Shown: piece after piece, positions 27,490 through 36,295 of the stretch | Numbering within the stretch: position 1 is the first letter of the stretch | How the letters are laid out: every line of letters starts with the position of its first letter | Source: an uncultured Myxococcales bacterium | GTDB lineage: Bacteria; Myxococcota_A; UBA9042; CAIXZC01 | NCBI GenBank assembly: GCA_903895725.1 | Contig: CAITUV010000008.1 | Span: 124,001 to 188,000, forward strand | Reading direction: 5' to 3' | Length of the DNA: 64,000 bases | Translations under genes and position numbers: made by a program | The notes under the pieces: generated by a model | Seen by the model: the letters and a program-made list of their open reading frames with translations, nothing else | Told to the model about the DNA's origin: nothing | The model's database searches: none

Positions 27490-30400
27490 ATGTCGAGCCA
27501 AGGCATTCTGCGCGAGTTGTATGAACTTGAGAAGCCGCTTTTGCAGCGCAATGACTGGACCGCTTTGCGAATTCCAGTTGGCAGCCTCTTTCAGAGGGCC
27601 ACAGCCGCCTGCCCGGGCATGACCTGGGCTCCGTTTGAATCTGCTCTCAGAGAACTTCGGCTTGACGGCAAGATCCTCCTGTTCCCCCAGTGGGAGGCGC
27701 TGGAGAAGTCGCCACCAGCGGGGAGCACGCAGGATTCCCGCACTCAATGGGAACTGGCGGACTACGCCAATCTTGACTGCAAGGTCCCGCCCTCGTGGGT
27801 TCGCCGCAAGGTGTTTCTGCCCGCCTCCCTTGATGGTTGGTTTGTGAGAAGTCGTACGGCGGAGTTAACTCGGCTTTTGGCGTGGAACAGGGAGCGATTC
27901 GGGCTCGCCCCGGCCAGCGCACACATTGGCTACGAACTCCAGGCCAGATTCCGGCCGCAGCGTGTGGCGGGCGGCATCGCGCGAGCTACCACAAGTCTCG
28001 CCGACCTTGCTCGGCAGGGACATTTCGCCCGAGCGGCAGATCCAGCAGCGCTCGCTCTAGCGATCGACGTCGTTGGGCAGGGGCTCTTGCGCTCCAGCGG
28101 ACACGACACGCTCGCGGCGTTTCAGGAAAGGACTTGGCTGAGCGTGCTGGAGTCGATCTTCTGTCAGAGTTCCACGCACCGTGCCACGATGGTTACGGCC
28201 GGAGTCAGTTCCGGCAAGACATACTCCTTCGCTCTTCCGATAATGACGGTCATTGTCTATCGGTCCATCCTGAATCAGGGAGGGGTTAACCGCGCCTTTG
28301 TCGTCTATCCGCGCACGAGCCTCGTGGAGGACCAGTACCAGTCGCTCTCGCGTCTCATCGCGGGCATCAACGAGGAATTGACGAGCCGCAGTTTGTCGGC
28401 AATTACCGCTCGACCTGCGCTTGACGCCGGCCAGATGTTGGGAGCGAGCATGGGATGCATCGGCCCTACCGCACTCTCCGAGGTGTTGCCGCAGGTTGCC
28501 CAGAGACGCATCGAGTTGATCCTCACGACATCGGAGTCCCTCAAGAACCGGATGATCGACTGTCGGGCGCTCAGGACCTACTTCAGCGGCGTAGAGGTCG
28601 TCGTGTTCGACGAGATTCACTTGATGGAGGGCTTGTCTGGGTGCCAGGGCATCTACCTTGTGCGACGCCTTCGCCAGTTGCTGCGCACGCTCCGTACAGA
28701 TCCGAGTTTTGAGCCTGCCTGGGTGGGTGCCAGTGCCACCGTTGCAGAGCCTGTCCAACACTGCGCCCGTGCACTCAGTTTGCCCGCCGGTAACGTGCAG
28801 CACGTCGCTCCCGACGTGGCTGAACTCGAACGGTTTGGGACCTTCCACCATATCTTCGTTCATACCCGCCAGGGTAAGGCTGCAATCTCTGCCGTGACCA
28901 ACGGCCTGTCCTGTACTGCACACAACCGTAACGACTCAACGCCACACTCCCACTACGTGGACCCCTCTGCTGTACCCCCCATCCCGCGGCCAGGGGCCGA
29001 GATTCCCAAGACGATCGCTTTCGTTGACTCACTTAGCACTATCGGTCGCCTCCGCTTCACTACGGCTGACAACGAGAAGACGTACGACCCCTTCCAGTCG
29101 CCTGCCCCGCCGTACTATAGTTGGTTCTATCGTCCAGCTGCGCGCCTGCGGGCAACGGCCACTGAAGTTGCCTCTATCGAGCAAGCTGCAGGACGTGGCT
29201 CCGTGGCTGCGCTTCGCGATTGGTGCAGAAAGTGCTACAATGGAGAACCGGCTCTTGTCAGCCGGGCCTTGTTGCAGGCGCCTGAGTACCGGTTCATACG
29301 AACGCTGGCCCAGATGAGCAACAAGGCGATTGAGAGGGCCACTCCGCCGGGACTCCCGGAACGTCTAGCCCAACTTCCGGCTTCCGTCGGGAATCTCGAC
29401 GGCTGCCCCTTCCTGGCCGAAGGCATCTGCTGGTGGTCGTCGCAGGACCCCGGTGCTCGACTGCAGGTGGGAAGCGGCCATGTCTTCGTGGACCAGAATC
29501 GTGCCATCGCCTATACGAGCAAGACCCAGGATGGCGGGAGCGCCACCCTCCATGCTGATGTGAACGACTACTTCCTCATTGAGTCCGACGCACTGTGGGA
29601 AAGAGCAGGGGTGCGCGGTATTGACGTCTCTACGTCAACACTGATCGCTTCGCCGCGTATTGAAGTTGGTGTGGATTTCCGCAACGTACGTGACGGGCTG
29701 ACGCACAAGGCCCTGCGGAGCGCTTCGTCGTTCCAGCAGAAAGTCGGCCGCGTTGGTCGCGAGGATGGTTCTGACTCGGTTATCGTGACGTTTCTTTCGG
29801 CAAGGACAACCGACGCCCACTTCGCACACCATCCTGCGCGTCTCATCAATGCACAACACCTCGACCCGATACCGTTGAAGGCGGACAACCCGGATGTGGT
29901 CAAGTCGGCCCTGTTCAGCGCGGCACTCGACTACGTTGCATCTCAACCTGCGGGGACAATTCCAAGTGCCGGCGAACGATTGGACATCATCGGTACAGGC
30001 GGGAAGGCCGAGCTTCCGTGGGACAGGAAGATCCTGGAGGTCTCTCAGTTCCTGAACAAGACTCGTAAGCACGCGTGTGCATACATGGCTAGCGCCGTGG
30101 GCGGCACAGCGTCGGCTAACGCAACATTTGCGCTCGAAGCTGTCCTTTCGATGCTCAATGCTCTCACGCTGGATTTGCATGGCGCCTTTGTCGCCCCAGG
30201 CTCGGCTGCACACTGGATCTTCACCAACACGCTCCCGGGCGCGGTACCGGCCTTTGGTATGGTGATTCAGCAGGCCGACCAACTGAGGACTGATGAGGTC
30301 CGATCCCAGGCCTACCCTGCGGTGGCCTCAGCCATTCACGGGATCTTGGCAGAGATCGAGAAGGCCTCTCCATCCGCACAGGCATTACTGAGAGGGGCGT

Positions 30401-32811
30401 CAGATCTGGACCAGGCAGTCCGTACCGTATCACCGCCGGAGCCCTGGCTGTTTTCCGTTGTCGGCACTGGCTACGCTCTTGCCCAGTCACTTGGGGCGAT
30501 GTCGTTCGCCGGCAGTTTCTCGGACGTACGTTTCGGGTACGACCTCATTTGTAGCTTCGAGAAGAGCGGCGGCCCCGTTGACCGCCGAATGTCCCTCCAC
30601 TACTTCCACAGTCTTCTGACTACGCTCGCTCCCTTTCGCAGGTTCTACCCGTTTGGCATGGCCCGCACCCTCTTTCAGCACATCAACGCCAAAGACGTTA
30701 CCGTTCCACTCCCAGAGGGCACTCAGGAGGTGGAGTCCATCTCCACAGCACTCTCGGAACTTCTGCCGGGGTCCTGGAACTACCGATGGGTCCTGCCCAG
30801 AAAGTCGCCTTGCGGCATGGTGCAGAAGTTGGGCGGTACCGATGCCCACTATGCCAACATTAACCACATTGAGGCGCTCGGGGCCGTCTTCGAGCCCACA
30901 ACCGCGATGCTGACATCTGCTGACCTTCCATCCGAGATGCCGCAGTTTGGCCCGAGCGACGCTATGCCCGTGTACCGGCCCCGCGTTTTGCCGATGCGCA
31001 AGACGTACTATCGGCCCACTGTGGATAGAGCAACATGCCTAGTCGCTGATGGCGACGAACTGCCTCCTACGAACGACCCGGACGCCCCCGAGTGTCCCAC
31101 ACTTCCTCGGGCGTTTCCCGTTACTTGGTATCGCGTCAGCGGTTGCGGTCACTCTGTGGCGGTGCGAGGTCCCGAAGACAGTTCCGAGGGCGTCGGTCCG
31201 CATCAGTATCCCGCTATAGGCAGGTGCCTGTTTGAGGATGTGTCCTTCTCCTCCGACATGAAGACGGACAGATTCGTATACGCAATCGACAGGACATACG
31301 GTCTCGGAACGATTGACAGCCCGCGCATCTACTACAGAAAGGGCAACCCTCACCAGTGGGTTGCCATCGGTGACCAGTCGACGGTGACGGACGGGTTGAC
31401 GTTCCGATTGAAGCCCGCTGCGCTGAGTGCTGTAACACAGCAGGCGACGACTACCGCCGGTTTCTTGCGGGGAGAACTACTTGTTCGTTCGCTGCGGCGC
31501 TTCCTCCTCCGGGAGACGGGGGCGGACCCGTTCCAGGCCGACATGCTGCGCAAGGTGATCTTGGCGCAAGTTCTCGCTACCGGCAAGACCTTGTCCTCGA
31601 TGGATGCTGCTGACATCAGACAGGCCATGGTCGCCATTGGCCAACAGCAGTTTGACACGCTGCGAGATTCGCTGATAGATGGTCTCGTCGCTGGTACGAC
31701 TGGCCGAGAACAGGGCCTGCTGCGGGGGCGCTACACGGACTGGTATGACCGTGCCTTTTCCCGCTTGGCTACTGCCCAGATTGCTTGCGGCCGGTTCGAC
31801 CCCGCTCTTGTTCAAGATGCGGCCACCGGCATTCTGGTCCACAGCTTGGCAGTGCTATTGGAGGGCGCTTTGGCGTCGCTGGTGGGAGCGTCCGGCGGTG
31901 ATCTGGGCTACTTCTACAGTCCTTCGAAAGGCGAAATTTACCTGTTCGATACAGTCGAGGGTGGCAACGGGTACGCGGAAACGGCCCGGCGTTTCCTGCA
32001 CATCCCACCGCTTCAGCGTCTGCTTCACTCCCGCGGTAACCGGCCACACTCTCTTCCAGACGTGGACGGCTTTCAGCTTCTCGAAGAGGCCATTGGCGAC
32101 TGCCCGGGGCAGGTTGCGACCCGCGTGATCTTCGATGCGATTCGAAACGGCGTCACCAGTGTCGCGGCGCTTTCTTTCCATCCCTCCGTTTCGTCGGACT
32201 TGCAGGCGCGTGTCCGGCATGAATTCAGCAGCATCTCCGGAAGTGCCCCTGTCGTGGCAGCACTCAGAGGCACCTGGCCAAGTCTGTTTGCCGACTGGCG
32301 AGACCTTCTTTGGCTCCAGATTATGCCCGAGTGGTTCGTTTCATCTCTCGTCTCAACTGGGGTCGTCTCGGGAGTCGAGGACCTGCGAGCACGCAGCCGT
32401 GTCTGTGTCTCCGGTTGCGTCGAGTGCGTCGACAATGGGGAAGGTTCTGTGCATGGGGCTTTGGCTTCGGGTGAGCACGTGAGCAGGGGGCTTGTCGACC
32501 TGCTCCGCCAGTGGATGATCGGCACTGAGCCAGCGTCATTTCTTGCCATTCCCAGTGGGCAGTCGGTTGGGGCTGCGCTCCAAGGCACTTTGGGCCAACC
32601 GGTTCTCGATGCGGCCGGCAACCCCGTAACCGTTCGGATTGACGATCATGGAACGCAAAGGCAGATCCTTCTGACGAGAGTGCTGTCAACTGTGTCTTCT
32701 GCGCAAGGGGTGTCTTGGGGCGGTTCCCCGGTGCGGCAGACGTCACCTGGTGCTTTCGAGGTCGCCATTCCGTTCGTGGCTGCCTTCCGCGACGAGAGGC
32801 CACTCCCATGA
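27490..32811 (+). CDS. dpdJ: DpdJ, giant DEAD/DEAH-like helicase with DUF1998-like C-terminus
   Basis: Protein of 1773 aa, start ATG 27490 after GGAGG. Helicase motifs: TAGVSSGKTYSFALP (~236-250), VVFDEIHLMEG (~371-381), GASATV, ASPRIEVGVDFRNV and KVGRVGREDGSD (~750). The C-terminal third carries LFDTVEGGNGYAETARRF (~1485) and a four-cysteine-type segment CVSGCVECVDN (~1640), the layout of MZB/DUF1998 domains found behind helicases such as DrmA of DISARM. It is the largest protein in the window. Its likely task is ATP-driven DNA translocation feeding DpdK, with which it is coupled. Confidence 0.82.
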   Translation: MSSQGILRELYELEKPLLQRNDWTALRIPVGSLFQRATAACPGMTWAPFESALRELRLDGKILLFPQWEALEKSPPAGSTQDSRTQWELADYANLDCKVPPSWVRRKVFLPASLDGWFVRSRTAELTRLLAWNRERFGLAPASAHIGYELQARFRPQRVAGGIARATTSLADLARQGHFARAADPAALALAIDVVGQGLLRSSGHDTLAAFQERTWLSVLESIFCQSSTHRATMVTAGVSSGKTYSFALPIMTVIVYRSILNQGGVNRAFVVYPRTSLVEDQYQSLSRLIAGINEELTSRSLSAITARPALDAGQMLGASMGCIGPTALSEVLPQVAQRRIELILTTSESLKNRMIDCRALRTYFSGVEVVVFDEIHLMEGLSGCQGIYLVRRLRQLLRTLRTDPSFEPAWVGASATVAEPVQHCARALSLPAGNVQHVAPDVAELERFGTFHHIFVHTRQGKAAISAVTNGLSCTAHNRNDSTPHSHYVDPSAVPPIPRPGAEIPKTIAFVDSLSTIGRLRFTTADNEKTYDPFQSPAPPYYSWFYRPAARLRATATEVASIEQAAGRGSVAALRDWCRKCYNGEPALVSRALLQAPEYRFIRTLAQMSNKAIERATPPGLPERLAQLPASVGNLDGCPFLAEGICWWSSQDPGARLQVGSGHVFVDQNRAIAYTSKTQDGGSATLHADVNDYFLIESDALWERAGVRGIDVSTSTLIASPRIEVGVDFRNVRDGLTHKALRSASSFQQKVGRVGREDGSDSVIVTFLSARTTDAHFAHHPARLINAQHLDPIPLKADNPDVVKSALFSAALDYVASQPAGTIPSAGERLDIIGTGGKAELPWDRKILEVSQFLNKTRKHACAYMASAVGGTASANATFALEAVLSMLNALTLDLHGAFVAPGSAAHWIFTNTLPGAVPAFGMVIQQADQLRTDEVRSQAYPAVASAIHGILAEIEKASPSAQALLRGASDLDQAVRTVSPPEPWLFSVVGTGYALAQSLGAMSFAGSFSDVRFGYDLICSFEKSGGPVDRRMSLHYFHSLLTTLAPFRRFYPFGMARTLFQHINAKDVTVPLPEGTQEVESISTALSELLPGSWNYRWVLPRKSPCGMVQKLGGTDAHYANINHIEALGAVFEPTTAMLTSADLPSEMPQFGPSDAMPVYRPRVLPMRKTYYRPTVDRATCLVADGDELPPTNDPDAPECPTLPRAFPVTWYRVSGCGHSVAVRGPEDSSEGVGPHQYPAIGRCLFEDVSFSSDMKTDRFVYAIDRTYGLGTIDSPRIYYRKGNPHQWVAIGDQSTVTDGLTFRLKPAALSAVTQQATTTAGFLRGELLVRSLRRFLLRETGADPFQADMLRKVILAQVLATGKTLSSMDAADIRQAMVAIGQQQFDTLRDSLIDGLVAGTTGREQGLLRGRYTDWYDRAFSRLATAQIACGRFDPALVQDAATGILVHSLAVLLEGALASLVGASGGDLGYFYSPSKGEIYLFDTVEGGNGYAETARRFLHIPPLQRLLHSRGNRPHSLPDVDGFQLLEEAIGDCPGQVATRVIFDAIRNGVTSVAALSFHPSVSSDLQARVRHEFSSISGSAPVVAALRGTWPSLFADWRDLLWLQIMPEWFVSSLVSTGVVSGVEDLRARSRVCVSGCVECVDNGEGSVHGALASGEHVSRGLVDLLRQWMIGTEPASFLAIPSGQSVGAALQGTLGQPVLDAAGNPVTVRIDDHGTQRQILLTRVLSTVSSAQGVSWGGSPVRQTSPGAFEVAIPFVAAFRDERPLP

Positions 32812-33449
32812 GCGCTATCGACGGATTCCTTGCCCCGGTCGTCACTGAAGTGCTTCTCACCGGGCTTGCGCGCTTGCGGACGGAGGGCAAAGCGCACCTG
32901 TATCTTGGCTCGCCTTGGCTGTCGAATTTCCCCCTATTCCCCGGCGTCTTTGCCGGTTCGTTCCCCTGGCTACTTCCCGACACTGAGCCAAGCGAGGTGG
33001 CGACCATTGCGGACGTAGTAGCCACTTGGAGGGGGTTCGGCGGAGAGGTGACTGTGGTAGTGCAGAACTACGGCCAGTCGGACTGGCCGAAGAAGGACAG
33101 CCCCGACAGCAACCGGCAGGAGCTTGGTCTTCTCGGACGGTGCCTAGCCGTCGGAGCGGACGTACTCTTCGCCAAGAACTTCCATTCCAAGTTCATCGTC
33201 TGCCCCGGTGTTGTCGTCAGTGGCTCAGCGAACATGACCTATTCGGGGTACTATAGAAATGCGGAGGTTCTCCATGTGCACCGGGCAGGTGCGTCGGCCG
33301 CAGACCATGAGACGGAGCGCCTTGCCTGCCTCAATCATGTGGCGTCCGCCTCGGGTCTGGGGCTCTGCGACCCGCCCGGCAGACTCGCTGGTCGGTTGAC
33401 CGCAGAGAGAGTGGACGTCCTCCGCCAGTTCATCGCAGGTACTGCGTGA
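32808..33449 (+). CDS. dpdK: DpdK, phospholipase D-like nuclease
   Basis: Protein of 213 aa, start ATG 32808 overlapping the dpdJ stop. It contains one HKD-type motif, HSKFIVCPGVVVSGSANMTY (~125-144): His and Lys spaced H-x-K, then GSANMT with the conserved Ser/Asn. Single-motif PLD nucleases dimerise to form the active site and cleave DNA without metal. It is the likely effector of the restriction half. A weak hairpin and T-rich stretch follow the stop. Confidence 0.85.
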   Translation: MSAIDGFLAPVVTEVLLTGLARLRTEGKAHLYLGSPWLSNFPLFPGVFAGSFPWLLPDTEPSEVATIADVVATWRGFGGEVTVVVQNYGQSDWPKKDSPDSNRQELGLLGRCLAVGADVLFAKNFHSKFIVCPGVVVSGSANMTYSGYYRNAEVLHVHRAGASAADHETERLACLNHVASASGLGLCDPPGRLAGRLTAERVDVLRQFIAGTA

Positions 33450-33491
33450 CTGGTTCCTGGTCGCTTGCCCCGGGCCAACCGAGCTAGGGTG

Positions 33492-33512
33492 GCGAACAGC
33501 TTCGCTTTCTTG
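33492..33512 (+). terminator. Weak intrinsic terminator after dpdK
   Basis: Stem GCGAA / TTCGC with a CAGC loop (33492-33505), followed by TTTCTTG. The stem is short, so efficiency is doubtful. Confidence 0.35.
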
Positions 33513-33548
33513 TACCACCGTTGTCCGAGTTCGCTGCAGAATGAGGAT

Positions 33549-34185
33549 CTACACCGCCACCCGCTTCCTCCGGTAGTTCAGCCGTGCCCCGGTGAACAGG
33601 ATGTTGGACCCGCCGGTCTTGAGGCGGAGCCAGAGCGGACGAGCGAGATCAAACGCGAACGGCAGATCCTGGTGGGGCGGTTGGGGATCGACCAGGACGA
33701 CGTTGCGGATGACGCTCTCGCTGCCGTTGACGCCGATTGTGACCTCGCCGAAGTCGATGGAGCCGCCGATGAAGTTGGCCAGGTCGGAGGTCGAGAAGCC
33801 GAGGATGCCGTTGGTGCTGACGGCCCCGACGTTGTGCAGGCCGACGTCGACGCTGACGAGCTCGGCCCCGATGATGCCGCGGATCGGGACGTACAGGGTC
33901 TTGCCGAGGGCGTCGGTCACTGACTTCCATGCGAAGCCCAGGTTCTCCCAGGCACCGGAGTTGCCTTCGCAGGGCTGCACCCAGTGTGTGAACGCGATCC
34001 AGTCGTCGAAGGCGACGTCCGCAACGTCGTCCGCATCCAGCGTCAGCTTCCCCTGGACCGCCAGATCCCCGGAGATCGTGCCGCCAGCCTTGTCGAGCTT
34101 GGCGCTGTTCAGGGCGCTGTCGCCGGCCTGGCGGTCGGAGATCTCCTGGTTGATCTTGGCCTTCACGTCCTCGACCTGCTGGATC
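33549..34185 (-). pseudogene. Phage tail/receptor-binding protein, C-terminal fragment
   Basis: About 211 codons ending RRKRVAV. The sequence is typical of phage tail fibre or baseplate tips: SALNSAKLDKAGGTISGDL (a tail-fibre collagen-like or trimer stalk phrase), TLDADDVADVAFDDW, then beta-rich ISTSDL-type repeats. There is no start: the gene is cut at a GGATCC (34181-34186), where recombinase copy 3 begins on the other strand. It is prophage debris just downstream of the Dpd genes and convergent with them. Confidence 0.6.
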
Positions 34186-35309
34186 CCCTCTGGGACCAGG
34201 TCCAGAAGGCCATCGCGGTGCCCGGCAAAGTCCGCAGCAACATGAACCGGGCCACGACGCCCGGGCTGCTCAAAGGGATCCTGCGGTGTGGCCACTGCGG
34301 TTCGGCCATGGCCGTCACCTTCACCCAGCGGCACGGCCGGCAGTACCGGTACTACGTGTGCCACCGAGCGTCGAGCACCTCCTACAAGAACTGCGAGGTC
34401 CGCAGTGTCTCGGCCGGCATCATCGAGGATCTCGTAAAGAACCGGTTGCGGGCGCTGTTCCGGTCGCCCGAGGTGGTGAGGCAGACCATCGAGTCGGTCC
34501 GCCGGATCCAGGCCGAGGAACGGCACCAGGTCGAGATCGGACGCCTCAAGGTCGTCGAGGAACTCACAGGAGTGAAGACGATCGGCCAGCAGCTCGCGCA
34601 GTCCCTCCAGGCGGCCGATACCACGTTCGTGCGCGGGGAACTGGAGCGTCTCGACGGGCGGCGGGCAGAACTCGAGGCCCGGCTCGGAGAGCTCAACGCA
34701 CAGCTCGCCGCCATGGCGGACCAGGAGGCCGCACCCGAGAGCGTCAACAAGGAGCTGACCATTCTGGACAACATCTGGGACAACCTCTTCCCGGGGGAGC
34801 AGCAGCGCCTGGTACGGATGGTCATCGAGCGGGCCACGATCTTCACGGACCGCCTCGACCTGACCCTCAGCGGCGAGGGCGTGCAGGCCGTCGTCGATCT
34901 GCTGGTCGCTGAGCACAGTGGGCGGGACGCGGCCCCCGCCTCCGGGGCCGCAAGCCAGATTCACACGATCTCCCTCCCGATCCAGTTCAAGCGCCGGGCC
35001 GGCCGTCGCGAGATCATCCTGCCGGCCGATGGCAGGACCGCCGCCTCGGCGGTGCCGAACAAGGTCTTCCTCCTTACCCTGGCCCGAGCCTTCCGGTGGA
35101 AGGATCTCCTCGAGTTGGGCAAGTACCCCACCGTCGCTGCCCTTGCCGAAGCCGTCGGCCTCGAACGCTCCTACGTTGGCAAGCTCCTGAACCTGACCCT
35201 CCTGGCTCCGAAGATCGTCGAGGCCCTCGTCGCCGGCGACGAGCCCGATGGGCTGTCGCTGGCGGTGGCGAGGCAGGGGGCGCCGGTACGCTGGGAAGAG
35301 CAAGGCTGA
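34186..35309 (+). pseudogene. Large serine recombinase lacking N-terminal half (copy 3)
   Basis: About 373 codons, very similar to copy 1 from LWDQVQKAIAVP onward: zinc ribbon LRCGHCGSAMAV, YYVCHRASSTS, coiled coil, and the HTH-like C-terminus ending RWEEQG. It lacks both the catalytic domain and most of the recombinase domain, more than copy 1 lacks. It shares orientation with copies 1 and 2. The frame is open throughout, suggesting recent truncation. Confidence 0.85.
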
Positions 35310-35360
35310 CACGTCCGGCCGGGGCCCAGTGACGGTCCCGTCTCCCATCCTCCGAATCTC

Positions 35361-35389
35361 TTGGCCAGCGAGCGACGATGCGGTAGTCT
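35361..35389 (+). promoter_or_regulatory. Possible promoter for the lipoprotein pair
   Basis: TTGGCC (35361-35366) and TAGTCT (35384-35389) with 17-base spacing, 21 bases before the lipoprotein start. The match is weak. Confidence 0.3.
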
Positions 35390-35410
35390 TGGCCCGTCCG
35401 GAGGGGGAGC

Positions 35411-36295
35411 ATGGACCGAAATCTCGTCTTGCGTTGGTGGCCTTACAGGCCCGGTCGGATCATCTATCGCATGCTGCTGACGGGGGTCCTGGCATCGCTC
35501 TTCCCCGCTGCGTGCGCGGTGCCGGAAGAGGACGGCAGCGCGACGACGGCCATCGGGAAGGACTGCGGAGATGTGACCTACTACGGTACGTGCGATGACG
35601 AGGGACGACTCCTATGGTGCGACGGCGAGCTCCTTCGCCAGGACTGCCCCTCGCAGGGAAAGATCTGCGGGCCGACCGGCTGGGACACCGGCTACTTCTG
35701 TCGGGAGCCCTGCGGCGAGATCACCGAGGCCGGGAGCTGCGACGGGAACACGCTGGTGTGGTGCCACGCTGGCGGCATTAATCGGGTGGACTGCGGGAAG
35801 CATGGAGGCAAGGCCACCGGCGCGGTCTGCGCCTGGAACAGCGAAGACTGCGTTGCACAGTGCCTCGGGTGCGGGGACCTCACTGAGAAGGGCACGTGCG
35901 ATGGGGAAGTTGTCAGGTACTGCGACGACGGGGTTCCGCGATCCATCGACTGTGCGGCGTACGAGAAGCACTGCGGTGTCGACGAGAAGTCGGGGTACGC
36001 TACCTGCCTCCCCATCACCCCGCCCGAGACCTGCGAACCCGGCGTGACGAAGTCCTCCTGCACCGAGGAAGGGCTCTACGCATACTGCGGCGATGATGGG
36101 GCGATGGTCTACTACAGTTGCGAGGAAGAGGGCCTGGAGTGCGCTCACGATGAGACGCTTGGATGGACCGGCTGCCGGGGATGCGCTGACGTCGACTGGT
36201 GGGAGGAGCCCTGCATGTGGGGCTGGCGCCGCGCCTGCGAGTCCAACTTCATGTGGATCGAGCCCTGCGAGGAGGTTTGCGATGCGCCGAAGTGA
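35411..36295 (+). CDS. Cysteine-rich lipoprotein
   Basis: Protein of 294 aa, start ATG 35411 with GGAGGGGGAG upstream. The signal peptide has a lipobox FPAAC near residue 35. The mature part has about five repeats of ~45 residues of the form CGD/E-x-T-x-GTCDG…WCxxG-x-D-C, probably small disulfide-stabilised domains. These occur in surface proteins of myxobacterial relatives; function unknown. The 3' end overlaps the next gene by 14 bases, so the two are translated from one message. Confidence 0.75.
   Translation: MDRNLVLRWWPYRPGRIIYRMLLTGVLASLFPAACAVPEEDGSATTAIGKDCGDVTYYGTCDDEGRLLWCDGELLRQDCPSQGKICGPTGWDTGYFCREPCGEITEAGSCDGNTLVWCHAGGINRVDCGKHGGKATGAVCAWNSEDCVAQCLGCGDLTEKGTCDGEVVRYCDDGVPRSIDCAAYEKHCGVDEKSGYATCLPITPPETCEPGVTKSSCTEEGLYAYCGDDGAMVYYSCEEEGLECAHDETLGWTGCRGCADVDWWEEPCMWGWRRACESNFMWIEPCEEVCDAPK

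Noticed and set aside
27490..33449. A DISARM defence system
   Set aside because: No DISARM methyltransferase or DrmB is present, and the gene order follows dpdE-K.
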